From contig CM049407.1 in NCBI GenBank assembly GCA_026929865.2, positions 17,226,001-17,290,000 of the forward strand: a stretch of 64,000 nucleotides of DNA, written 5' to 3'. Each line of letters opens with the position of its first letter. The first letter of the stretch is position 1. The position numbers were made by a program, and so were the translations under genes. The notes beneath the pieces are model-generated. The model ran no database searches. It was given only the letters and a program-made list of their open reading frames with translations, and was not told the DNA's origin. This stretch comes from Hyperoplus lanceolatus. Taxonomy: Eukaryota; Chordata; Actinopteri; Uranoscopiformes; Ammodytidae. Shown here piece after piece: positions 25,901-43,086 of this stretch.

Positions 25901-28900
25901 GGAACCCTCTTCCACCCATTTATGACAGCATCACAGAGCTGGTGGATATTAAAGACCTTGCGCTCCTCCACCTTCTGTTTGAGGATGCCCCAAAGATGCT
26001 CAATAGGGTTTAGGTCTGGAGACATGTTTGGCCAGGCCATAACCTTTACCCTCACTTTTTACAACCACTGTCGTCTTGGAGGTGTGTTTGGGTGTTATCA
26101 TGTTGCAATACCACCCTGCGGCCCAGTTTACGAAGGTTGAGTGCACGTGGTCAGCGTCTACACAGAGGTTGGCTTTGGAAAATAGACTATAGTGCTGCCA
26201 GCATTGCTGAAGGGCTTGAAGGGGTGGGGGTCAACCTGTCAGTGCTCAGACCATGCCTCTGCATCATACTGGTCTACATGGCTGTCATCCCAGAAGGAAG
26301 CCTATTCTAAAGATGATGCACAAGAAACCCCACAAAAAGTTTGCTGAAGACAAACAGACTACGGACATGGATTACTGCAACCATGTCCTGTGGTCTGATG
26401 AGACCAAGATACATTTATTTGGTTCAGATGGTGTTAAGAGTGTGGAGGGCAACCAGGTGAGGAGTACAAAGACAAGTGTGTCTTGCCTATAGTCAAGCAT
26501 GGTGGTTGGAGTGTCATGGTCTGGGGCTGCATGAGTGCTGCCAGCACTGGGGATCTACAGTTCATTGAATTCTAACATGTACTGTGACATACTGAAGCAG
26601 AGCATGATCCCCTCCCTTCATAAACTGGGCCGCAGGGCAGTACTGCAACATGATAACGACCCCAAACACACCTCCGAACGACCACTCTTGCTAAAGAAGC
26701 TGAGGGTAAAGGTTATGGACTGGCAAGCATGTCTCCAGTCTTAAACCCTATTGAGCATCTTTGGGGCATCCTCAAACGGGAGATGGAGGAGCGCAAGGAC
26801 TCTAATATCCACCAGCTCCTTGATGTGTCATGAATGGGTAGAAGAGGGTTCCAGTGGCAACCTGTGAAGCTCTAGTGAACTACATGCCCAAGAGGGTTAA
26901 GGCAGTGCTAGAAAATAATGATGGCAAAACAAAATATTGACACTTTGGGCCCAATTTGGACATCTTTTCTAAGGGGTGTACTCACTTTTGTTGCCAGCAG
27001 TTTAGACATTAATGGCTGTGTGTCGAGTTATTTTGAGGGGACAGTAAATTTACACTGTTATACAAGCTGTACACTGACTACTTTACATTGTATCAAAGTG
27101 TCATTTATTCAGTGTTGTCGCATGGAAAGATATAAAGAAAAATGTGAAGAAATGTGAGGGGTGTACTCACTTTTGTGAGATACTGTAGGTGTAGTAGGTA
27201 ACACAAAAAAACCCTATGTAGTAGGTAACACAAAAAAACCCTGTGTTAGGTAGCACAAAAAAAACCCTATGTGTTAGGTAGCACAAAAAAAACCCTATGT
27301 AGTAGGTAACACAAAAAAAACCTTTGTAGTAGGTAACACCATATCTATGTAGTATGTAGTAGCTACAACAATTTTGTGTACCTTATTGTAAAGTGTTACC
27401 ATATTTTTTTCTTACCATATAGCGTTTTATGAGAACTGATGTTATACCTATGTTTGCTCAGTATCATAACTAGTGGTATTGGGTGTTATGGTAAACATTG
27501 CTGAGCTTTTTGAATGTCAATTTTTGGACGATATGTGGTTAAGAAATTGCAGAAATGACACCTAAATAAATAAATATATTAGTTGTATTGTCTTTTTTGA
27601 GGTATTGATGGTACTTGCTGTGTACCTACTTGTTGTGTAACTACTGAAAAAAGTTCAATTTACTTCAAATAAATGTGCTTTCCCGCTCAGATATTCTGCC
27701 TATATTTTCTAACTTTACTTTGGGGTCATCCAGTGTTACTCGTCAGTTGAGCAAAACTTGTCTCTATTTTGTACTGTTACTAGTTCGTAGAATGTCTACT
27801 GTTCTCAACTGTTTTCACTTTAATTTGACAGTCCTAAGACCTCTCTACTAATGCTTAGTTGAATATTGACTGATAGTTTGTCGACAGTCATATGACAATC
27901 AACAGATTGTCACCTACACAGGGTGCCTATTGATAAAATATTCTCATCTTTATTTTAACATGAACATATATGATCAACAGAGGGTTGAATGTTCATTCAT
28001 TAGATGTGCCTTGTGAGTGGGGGGAAAGTTGACCCATATGAAACGTAGGTTGAGTATTGGTTAATAACAGCAGTTGATAGTCAACTTACTAGAAGTTGAC
28101 ACTCAACTGATAGTTGAATATTTGTAAAGAACATGTAGTAAACATTATAATGTCTGTTGCAGACTGTTTTTGTAAAAAGAAATTAACAAAATAAAATGAT
28201 CCTATAGTTGACTAACGCTTAGTTGAATGCATATTACATGTTTCTTTACAGTTCTGTTGAGTGTCAACTAACTCATTGTTTAATATCAACTAACCATCTA
28301 CTAATAGTGCAACTTATAGTTAACTTACAGTTAGTTGAATACATGTTCTTTATCTGTTGATAGTTAACTCATTCACTGTTGACATGCAACTGCATATATC
28401 TACTGATGGCTTGTTGAGTGTCAACAGTGGACTATCAAACTAAAGTGTTACCAAACTTTCTTACGATGTGTGTAGACCATCAGGCCTGCATTAGTTTTGA
28501 TTTATGATGTATTATTACATACTGTATATAGTGATTTGTAGTAAACAGGCTAAAACAAGACCCTAAGTCCTTCCAGACTATTTATAGTTCAACGTGGTCT
28601 GATCACAGTCAGAGCAAACTATTAATTTATTTGGTCTGGTTAAGGTTAAATTCAAAAGTGGAAAAGCAGGCATTGGACTTTCTCTATCTGTTCTGTTATG
28701 ACATGGATGCAGAATGTTTTTCCAAATGTTATCTACCTTTGCAGACTATGTATTGGCATTAGGGAAAAACACATCATTAAGGTCAGGCATTCCTGACCCA
28801 AGCACTGAACTCAGATTCCATGAAAAAAGGAATTGAGGTAGCGCTACCTGTGTTTAAGCCCTAACTAGACACTTTAAATGGCGTCCTTCAAGGCTAGAAT

Positions 28901-29148
28901 ATAAGGATTGGAGGTTTATTGGGTTATCCTGTGATGGTGAATGTGCCACTAAATAGGTGATTTCAAAAACATCCAAGTTAGGCTCTGACTCGGGCAGTAT
29001 GCATTTTTAACTTAAATTCATGTTTCTCATGTCCCTTTTGTAATTTCTTACCTCTTTGTCTGTCTGGCCTACAGCACCAGTTGGCTCCATAAAGATCCTG
29101 CTGCTCTCACTAGCTCTTGGCCTAATGGCTATAGGTGGACTGCACTAA
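5807..29148 (+). CDS. hephl1: Hephaestin/ceruloplasmin-family multicopper ferroxidase, probably GPI-anchored
   Basis: Exons: 5807-5979, 7649-7893, 9361-9573, 10131-10328, 10500-10754, 11356-11527, 12446-12585, 12726-12857, 13618-13823, 14080-14224, 14304-14516, 15123-15339, 15483-15613, 15695-15820, 15964-16070, 16512-16746, 19369-19508, 19944-20097, 20225-20239, 29075-29148. They give 1096 residues in one frame. Extracellular oxidation of Fe2+ to Fe3+ with reduction of O2 to water is the family role. Visible: signal peptide (about residues 1-25); six cupredoxin domains; trinuclear copper ligands H128/H130, H188/H190, H1007/H1009, H1049/H1051; type-1 sites ending C354-H359-M364, C704-H709-M714 and H1004-C1050-H1055-M1060. 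Met364 is hephaestin-like (human ceruloplasmin has Leu). The C-terminus is residues 1068-1096 with no cytoplasmic tail. The 5807 start has a better Kozak context than in-frame 5786. The paralogue symbol is tentative: domain 1 resembles HEPHL1, while parts of domains 3-5 resemble ceruloplasmin. Confidence 0.93.
5980..7648 (+). other. Ferroxidase intron 1
   Basis: A phase-2 intron of 1.67 kb. The donor is GTGAGT at 5980 and the acceptor TATCCCAG ends at 7648. No repeat or RNA gene was recognised inside. Confidence 0.8.
7894..9360 (+). other. Ferroxidase intron 2
   Basis: A phase-1 intron of 1.47 kb (GTAAAG to CTACCAG). Several short open frames occur but none matches a protein I know. Nothing else is visible. 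Confidence 0.75.
13101..13225. mobile_element. Short fold-back MITE in ferroxidase intron 8
   Basis: A near-perfect hairpin of about 125 bp. GGGCCGGTTTCGCAGACATG on the left is matched by the inverted sequence ending CATGTCTGTGAAACTGGCCC on the right, with about 50-bp arms and a short loop around GTACTTTCAATGG. AAT occurs on both outer flanks and may be a 3-bp target duplication. It resembles a family widely scattered in fish genomes. Confidence 0.8.
13860..13991 (-). mobile_element. Fragment of a TTAA-bounded DNA element in ferroxidase intron 9
   Basis: The stretch begins TTAAAGGTGCTACGAGGAAC and continues through CCTCTGATGATCATAAATGA and ACAGCAAACAAGACCATTAG. By eye it matches the reverse complement of the right end of the full element at 50671-51610 over about 130 bp with scattered differences. 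The other end is missing, so this is a truncated copy. Confidence 0.7.
16125..16434. mobile_element. 310-bp MITE with perfect inverted ends, TTAA flanks
   Basis: The sequence TTAAAGGAGAAGTAAGTGAT plus AT at 16121-16142 is repeated as an exact reverse complement at 16417-16438, a 22-bp perfect inverted repeat counting TTAA. TTAA on both outer edges fits a piggyBac-type target duplication, so the element proper is 16125-16434. It has no coding capacity. It lies 54 bp after the exon 15 donor in intron 15. A diverged second copy is at 53985-55879. Confidence 0.85.
16747..19368 (+). other. Ferroxidase intron 16, hosting fold-back Tc1
   Basis: A phase-1 intron of 2.6 kb, GTGAGA to ATTGAAG. Outside the fold-back Tc1 it shows only AT-rich sequence. 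The acceptor has a weak, interrupted pyrimidine tract. The following codon becomes GGG, giving MHGINGK where relatives have MHAINGK. Confidence 0.75.
17137..18775. mobile_element. Palindromic (fold-back) Tc1 copy A in ferroxidase intron 16
   Basis: The element is TA-flanked (17135-17136, 18776-18777) with ends CAGTATCTCACAAAAGTGAG. Two inverted arms of about 575 bp (17137-17711, 18201-18775) surround a 489-bp centre. Both arms carry the transposase C-terminal half: DNDPKHTS and [14 protein letters not shown] read from the + strand in the right arm and from the - strand in the left arm. The centre, on the minus strand, carries the [15 protein letters not shown] region with frameshifts. The N-terminal DNA-binding part is absent, having been replaced by the inverted C-terminal half. 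It is therefore a non-autonomous hairpin-forming derivative. Confidence 0.85.
19908..19942. repeat. (GT)n tract forming the polypyrimidine-poor acceptor of exon 18
   Basis: About 16 GT units run directly into CAG, the acceptor of exon 18 at 19944. The usual pyrimidine tract is replaced by alternating GT, preceded by CTTCCTCCT. Confidence 0.9.
21842..24530 (+). mobile_element. Tc1/mariner element with degenerate transposase, split by hAT
   Basis: TA-flanked (21840-21841, 24531-24532). The left end starts CAGTCATCAAAGTTTGGGAA and the right end is AACTTTTTCATAATGACTG. The + strand transposase starts at 22237 ([20 protein letters not shown]), with a helix-turn-helix region and then a frameshift near 22550. 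The first catalytic Asp is in MLWTDET near 22690. After WIFQ (near 22945) the segment with the second Asp is deleted, and the third acidic position reads NIIDNLW instead of NPIENLW. The protein cannot be active. A hAT element (23294-24419) interrupts the 3' part of the element. Confidence 0.88.
23294..24419. mobile_element. hAT-type element with 8-bp target duplication ACCTAAGG
   Basis: ACCTAAGG occurs at 23286-23293 and again at 24420-24427. Between them the ends are CAGGGGTTCTCAAAC on the left and TTTGAGAACCACTG on the right, a well-known hAT terminus shape. The interior (1126 bp) contains two mirrored GGGCCGCC-type blocks close to the ends, a poly-G run near 23505 and GCTAGC/GTTAGC-rich sequence near 23915. 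No transposase frame is evident. Confidence 0.9.
24533..25030. other. Unassigned spacer inside the composite element
   Basis: About 500 bp between the Tc1 and the inner palindromic element. No repeat family, exon or RNA gene is recognised. It may be original interior of the composite element or older intron sequence. Confidence 0.4.
25031..27400. mobile_element. Inner palindromic element with minisatellite arms, 8-bp target duplication
   Basis: The ends GGTAACACTTTACAATAAG (25031) and the inverted copy ending at 27400 are flanked by identical ATATTTTT (25023-25030, 27401-27408). Next to each end lies GTAGTAGCTAC(T/A)AC. The interior is a tandem array of units of about 27-30 bp of the type GTGTTACCTACTACATAGGG plus T-run, alternating with GTGCTACCTAACACATAGGG plus T-run. 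It reads one way up to about 25400 and is mostly inverted beyond that. A fold-back Tc1 (25573-27185) is inserted in the array. The terminal 12 bases are shared with the outer element at 20510. Confidence 0.8.
25573..27185. mobile_element. Palindromic (fold-back) Tc1 copy B
   Basis: Same family and same architecture as the copy at 17137, with TA flanks at 25571-25572 and 27186-27187. Arms of about 565 bp (25573-26135, 26616-27185) enclose a 480-bp centre. Here the centre reads on the + strand ([19 protein letters not shown] near 26258, [20 protein letters not shown] near 26370), the opposite of copy A. Both arms carry the DPKHTS/NPIEHLW half of the transposase with small indels. Confidence 0.85.
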
Positions 29149-29460
29149 CAAAAGACACTGACACTGGGATGTATGTGTGTGTTACCAGTGCTCACTGATG
29201 CACTTTCCAGGGGAAATATCACTGTTGCATGTACCTATTTGCTGGTTGTTATGAATGTAAATAGTAAAGCAATGATCAGAACAGTCAAAATATATACCAA
29301 TGTGTGTATAGTTCAGGATTTCTTATAGGACGTAAAGTGGCATTTTATATTGGTGGATTGTTTCTATATTCTGTGTTTGATGTTGTTTTGCAAAGCACTG
29401 CTCTTACCAAATATTTGATTCCTAGTTATGAATGTGCAATAAAGACAATTATTCCACTGT
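29149..29460 (+). terminator. 3'UTR and polyadenylation signal of the ferroxidase gene
   Basis: AATAAA at 29438-29443, about 290 bp after the stop codon. It is followed by a GU-rich stretch (GTTGTGAAATGTGTGTGTC, 29460-29478), the expected downstream element. Confidence 0.75.
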
Positions 29461-29479
29461 GTTGTGAAATGTGTGTGTC

Positions 29480-30800
29480 ATTGGTCATGTTCAGCCATGT
29501 GCAACGTCGTTTTACTTTGTTGTGGGAACAACAATTCCTTAGCACTTTTCAACTCTTTTTGTAGATTTTAGGACAGTGTGCCCTTTGTTGAATGTGACTT
29601 CTTCATATTTAGCTCCACTTTAAGTTTTAATACACACAGGATTTAAGAGTTGAATATTTTGACAGTGATATACTGCGCTAGTCTCACACACTGGAATCCC
29701 TTCTTGATAATCTGGGGTATGCTATAGCATGTAATGTAGCTGATCAGATCACTAATTGTTTTTGATAAAGTCTAGGAAATAAAATGTAACTGAGCTGGTG
29801 ATTAACTGTATTTGATGATGTGTTTGCTTTGTTATGGCTCTGTAAATAACTGTTAAATCAGGGCAGACGCATCCTCTGTGTGATACTCAAACAGTCTGAT
29901 TGGTTAATCTAGAATGTATAGATCAAAAGCCCCCATCGACATGACCGACTGGCCAGACTGAAACCAAATTTGAATGTCAAAGTGGGTGCTTTGTTACCTT
30001 TAATCTGAGACAGTGATCAGTAACATCCTATATTACCATATAAATGTTTATTTAGATAGGTTCACAGTTGGTACTCTGCTATTGAGTTGCATAATGATTA
30101 CGGAAACAGGTTTTGATTGCTGCTTGTTTGTCAGAGATAGAAGATGGTGCCACTCGATTTTAAACACATTTAATGTGGACCTACTTTCAACGCTCTCTAT
30201 TGCACCAAAAAAGGGCAGTCAGCAGGAACACTATTGATCATGCAAATGTAGCTGCACGTTGATGCAGAAATAAGGGTCAGAACGGGACAAAATGTTCAGA
30301 AATTATTGTGTCTGTGTGTGTTTGTGGGCACAGACTTCAACCTAATCATTGGTGAACATTGAACAAATCCCAGTAAATACTCTGTCATGGACCAAACATG
30401 GGGAGTCAACCTTCCAGTCTGTCTTTTGCTCTCGGTCAATTCCTGTTATTGATCTAGACGAAAACACATTCTTATCTTTATCTGCTGAGATTCAATTTGT
30501 TTTCAACAAGACTTTGTTAGGGCCTGATTAATCCTTTCCTCTCACCCAGTTAGGACACATCCATCCATTGCACAATGACCATAACATCAACTGGAATTCT
30601 GATTTGTACAGACTATTTTCTTCATACAGCTCTAGCACATAGACAGTTTACATAGCCTTACAAACTGACTCCCAAGCTGCAAACTACTATTTGTTTAGTA
30701 GAAATACAAAAGTGCTAGTCTGTGTACAATGCTTTAGTGGGCGGATTGGCTGAGGTGCAGACATCAGAAAACTGTTGGTCAATCGGGGGCGCCATGTGAG
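29480..30800. other. Intergenic region, ferroxidase to slc43a2
   Basis: About 1.3 kb of ordinary sequence with small open frames only. I see no transposon end, RNA gene or conserved coding block. Confidence 0.5.
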
Positions 30801-30808
30801 GATGTCAG

Positions 30809-30892
30809 ATAATATAAGCCTTGACTCTCACAGATGACTGCTCACTTTACTGCAAGTTTGAAGCTGGGTGGTGCTGCTTACAACCTGGAGAG
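30809..30892 (+). promoter_or_regulatory. slc43a2: Putative TATA box and non-coding exon 1 of slc43a2
   Basis: ATAATATAAG at 30809-30818 is TATA-like. About 25-30 bp downstream a short exon would start, ending GGAGAG before a consensus donor GTAAGG at 30893. The first coding exon has a good acceptor (CTTCACAG, exon from 31772), so an upstream non-coding exon is required. This is the best candidate seen, but no transcript supports it. Confidence 0.5.
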
Positions 30893-31055
30893 GTAAGGAA
30901 GTTTGTAATTATTTGACTGGACGGGTAAATAGCTGTAATAGACTTTGCATTGTAGAGAAATGGATGATTTATGGGAAAAGATTTGATAGAGCAACAGGTT
31001 ATCCCTGATTACATGTTCACTGGTTGAACATATTGCAAGAAGGTGCATGTACAGT

Positions 31056-31058
<3 letters not shown>

Positions 31059-31108
<50 letters not shown>

Positions 31109-31109
31109 T

Positions 31110-31139
<30 letters not shown>
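31059..31139. repeat. (GT)n then (GA)n microsatellite in slc43a2 5'UTR intron
   Basis: About 17 GT units are followed by GA-rich repeats. The tract lies between the putative non-coding exon and the first coding exon. Confidence 0.9.
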
Positions 31140-31140
<1 letters not shown>

Positions 31141-31982
31141 GGTTGGCTGGGTTTGTTAGCTGATTTGTTTATTGTTTGTCTGGCATCTCTTTTATGTTTT
31201 GCATGCCCCCACAGTAATTGAACAGCAAAGTTGCGGTTGGATGGGCCTGAGAGGACATTGAGGGGTTGAGTAGGGGAGAAAGGGAAAGACAGAGAGAGAG
31301 AGAGAGAGGGCCATGGTGTGAGGGAGAAGTAAGAGTGCCCCATTTGCTTCTTGAGTCCAGTTCAGTCCAGTTTGTCTTTTCCCACCAAACAGCTAGTTAT
31401 TGGTGCCCGTTATGTGATGTAAGATAGTTGTCCCATTCAGCAGGGTTATGTAATGATCTAGTTTGCACTATCAGGAAAGTTAATCATTCTTCAACCGCTG
31501 TTATTATTAGTGAGTTTAGTGCTTTAGGCATTGTCGCTCATCTGTGTCAATCAGAAAGGATTAATCAAAATTATGAAACAAATGGTGAATGTGTGTACAC
31601 CATCCAAGGTTCATGTTCACTTTATTTCAGCCAATTCAACCAGTTAGTCTCAAAATTAAGTGGTTTCATCTTATAATAAGAAAATGACAGACCCTTTGTG
31701 TCCTTCAAGTCTCTTCAGTGATAGGCTAACTCTAAAACCTCCCCTTTCCTCTTGTGCTTTTCTCTTCACAGATAAGTGAGCAGTGATCCTTGGTCCTGAG
31801 CGTCAGTCAGTCAGGGAGACTGACTGTCTGCAGTTCCAGCCTCTCTCTCTCTGCGTTTTGAGCTTATTCTTGTCTCTCTCTCTATTCCTCTCTGGTGGTC
31901 TCGCTATCTCTTTCTTTATATCTCTCTCTACATTTTTCTCCTTTGGTTCTGCCCTTCAGTCGTCTTCCCTTAACCCTCAACC

Positions 31983-40109
<8,127 letters not shown>

Positions 40110-41605
40110 AGAGACGTTTTTGTCTTACAGAGAAACTTGCCAATGCAGTCATACTTGCATACACAAGGACAATTGAAGTCTTAACAAATAAGAATATCAC
40201 ATTTTAACATAAGGTATAACACACAGACACACACATATTAACAGACTTCCACAGCCATTTTCCCCGAAATCCCACCAAGATGAACCGGTGCTATGGTTGT
40301 CACAGAAACGAGTACATTGGACAAAAAGACTTAAAGAGGAGAAGAGAGAGAAAAGAGGGAAAGATGAAGAATCTAGTGAGGAAAGACTGTGAAAGGAAAG
40401 AGGTGTCATGCCTCTGTATTCCCCCAAACCCTCTGACTTCTCTTATTATTCCCTCCTCTCTGTGCGGCACATCAATGCAGCTGCATTCCTTTCTGCTTAT
40501 CCCCCATACGAGCAGTGGAAAAAATACGAAATGGATCCCGTGAATTTGTGACGCCAGCAAGACTTTTTTAACGTCACCCTCCCAGGAGACCACGCCTGTT
40601 ATGAGCGGATGCCCCGTTTTACTGTTTTTTTTCTATTGTGTTTAATATTTTTACTTTAAATCACCCTGTCTGTAAATCCCATAATGTGGTGCATACTATC
40701 TGTACTTCAGCTGTATTTTCATGATGGATTGTGTTAAGTAGGTGTGGACTACGTCAATGGCGCTAGTGAGTGACAGTGAAGAGAGAAAAGCCTTATTGCT
40801 GATGTTTCTTGGAAGAGTACAACAGACATTAAGTCATTATAATGAATTATCGGGCTGGGTATTTGCGAAGGCTAACATCTTATCACAGTATAGAACTACT
40901 GTAGCTTAGCTGGTTTTTGGGACTGTATTTTGTTAGGGACATCAAACAAACTTTGTCAAGTTTGGTTAAAAAGCCAGATGTTCATATGTACGTTAAGAAT
41001 ATTTATATTGTTTCCTGCTTTCTTAATTCTTTTTATACTTTAAGTTTTACCAGGGGTGTCTTTTGAATATGACCTTATGTAAAGAGAGAAGATGTGTTCA
41101 ATGGGCAGCAAGTTCTATTGGAAATTTGACACATATCAGTAGTCTCCTCTTTACATTACATGGCAATACCGTCAATTCATCAAGGTTTTTTGACATTGAG
41201 ATAATATCAACGCTCTCCATTAGGAGAGTCAATATGGTCATCATCATTCAGATACGTTCAGTTTATCTACATACTCTTTGGCACTTTATATCCTGTTAAA
41301 TGTCACTGTCATCAGCTCCTTTCAGCACTTCTCTCCTTATGCCTCTCCAGAGAAATAGTCCCACTTTAATCTTAAGGCTCCTCCTACCTTTATACAAGTA
41401 TTTATTTCATTCAGCACCCGCTCTTTTATTAGTAACTCAATAAATTGAGCGGTGCTGGCAACTACTGAGCTGTGCCTGACCAGTATGCTGTATTGTTTGT
41501 AGCGCTATTTTTTCTGTCATAGAGAACAATGTAGAAATGTTTTTTCCCTGTTTAAATATGGAAGGATTTGTGATGGTTAAATAAAGATTAATTGAATGCT
41601 TGAAA
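40110..41605 (+). terminator. slc43a2: slc43a2 3'UTR with polyadenylation signal
   Basis: A 1.5-kb 3'UTR ends at AATAAA, 41580-41585, in the context GGTTAAATAAAGATTAATTG. Earlier AATAAA-like motifs near 41440 could serve a shorter form. Confidence 0.65.
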
Positions 41606-42201
41606 TAGTTTTTATTTTAGTTTTTTAATGACACTCGCCAGGCTACACCATATGTCTCTGTGTTGCTGTACCTGTGTAATTCCATACCTGTAGGAAGAAA
41701 CTGGATATTTAACACTCACTTCTGAGTGTGGTGATGATGGATTGTTGTTATGTAAGGAAGGAAACAATAGTTCCTTGCTCTGCAGTACTATCTGTGAGAA
41801 GATATTACCAACTGGCTTTTATGGTCAGACATGGTTAGGCTGGAAAGATAGATTATAATATCAGAAATGGTGTAAAGAAAAGACAGTTTTGCAGTTACAG
41901 TAATGGAGTTTCAGTTTGTTTAGCAACAAGCCAGCAGAGGTCAGTGTTGGCAGTGTGGTTTCAAAAGCCATCAAAGTAGATCAATAAACCATGGTATGTG
42001 ATGGTCCTTTAAGGCCTAATAGTAACTGAATAAAGGTTCTGTTTTACTGTTTTTGTATACAAACACACCAGGATTTGAAACGTATAGTGACAAACGACTG
42101 AAACTCATTCCCAAACATTTGAACCAAACCTGCAGAACCGAAGACATGCTTTCTTGTCTAAACTGATTCTGACTTGGGTTTTCAACACACATTTCTCTCT
42201 T

Positions 42202-42202
<1 letters not shown>

Positions 42203-42265
<63 letters not shown>

Positions 42266-42269
42266 ACAA

Positions 42270-42353
<84 letters not shown>

Positions 42354-42376
42354 GCACACACAACACAACACAACAC
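42203..42376. repeat. (CT)n(CA)n microsatellite
   Basis: CT units (about 42203-42221) followed by a CA tract with a few ACAT, AAAC and CGCA interruptions, then ACACA pentamers. Intergenic. Confidence 0.95.
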
Positions 42377-42789
42377 AATTGCAATGTTTAATATGTGTTC
42401 TATTTATCCAAGAATTGCTCCCGTGTAAAAATACAATCTGATTTACTGTAACAACAGAGCTAACAGAAAAGTCTATTGACTCTGTTGACCAGGTGGTTTG
42501 TCCAGAGGTGAGATTTAGATTAATTTATGACCCTTTTTTTTTTTTTTTTTTCGCAAGATGCTTCCACACTCTCACTGTACAGGTTTGGTTTTACCTGGTC
42601 TGACTGTCAGCACTCAAAGCTGCAACCTTACACTGCAGCATCAGGTCATCACTCGATACCTCAGCAGCCCCATCTCGTCACCTGAGAATAGAGCTGGAAA
42701 CAACGTCACTTACATCAGTGCAGGGCTCGTGGGACTCTGACATGAGTGAAGCTATGTGGTAGTAAGTTCCGTTGCACACGTTCAAAGAA

Positions 42790-42938
42790 GCAACATGGGG
42801 GGGCACCCTTACCTCGACCAGCAGCGGACCCAGGTTCGATTCCAGCCCGCGGTCGTTCTCTGCATGTCACTCCCCTCTCTGCCCCATTTCAACTCTGTCT
42901 CTACACTGTCAATAAAGTATGAAAATACCAAAAAAATA
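42790..42938 (+). mobile_element. tRNA-derived SINE fragment
   Basis: A polymerase III B-box GGTTCGATTCC (42833-42843) is followed by a body GCATGTCACTCCCCTCTCTG and the tail AATAAAGTATGAAAATACC with an A-rich end. This layout is typical of fish tRNA-derived SINEs. The 5' tRNA part with the A-box is degraded or missing. Confidence 0.75.
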
Positions 42939-43086
42939 TCATGGGGCCAAACTGTATCATATCACTGTATCATCATCACTGTGATTCAAGAAGTGGGCCA
43001 TTGACACCAAAACAGGCTGCACAAACAGGCTGCACACTTTTCAAACTATTATGACTACATATCCTCTTATACATGCCATATTATTA

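Larger units (their letters stand above)
20510..28452. mobile_element. 7.9-kb composite element with 650-bp inverted arms in ferroxidase intron 19
   Basis: The left arm (20510-21157) begins GGTAACACTTTAGTTTGATA. The right arm (27808-28452) is its reverse complement and ends TAAAGTGTTACC. A further 55-bp inverted match pairs 21336-21390 with 27716-27770. The arms are rich in the pentamer TCAAC/GTTGA. The outer flanks ACCCTTTC and AAACTTTC agree at 6 of 8 positions, a possible decayed 8-bp target duplication. I see no reading frame of its own. Inside lie a Tc1 carrying a hAT (21842-24530) and a second element with the same terminal dodecamer (25031-27400). The superfamily is not recognised. Confidence 0.75.
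20240..29074 (+). other. Ferroxidase intron 19 (8.8 kb)
   Basis: This phase-1 intron separates the 15-nt exon 19 from the terminal exon 20, with donor GTAAGA and acceptor GGCCTACAG. Nearly all of it is the composite transposon nest 20510-28452. The remaining 0.6 kb (28453-29074) shows no recognisable feature. Confidence 0.85.
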
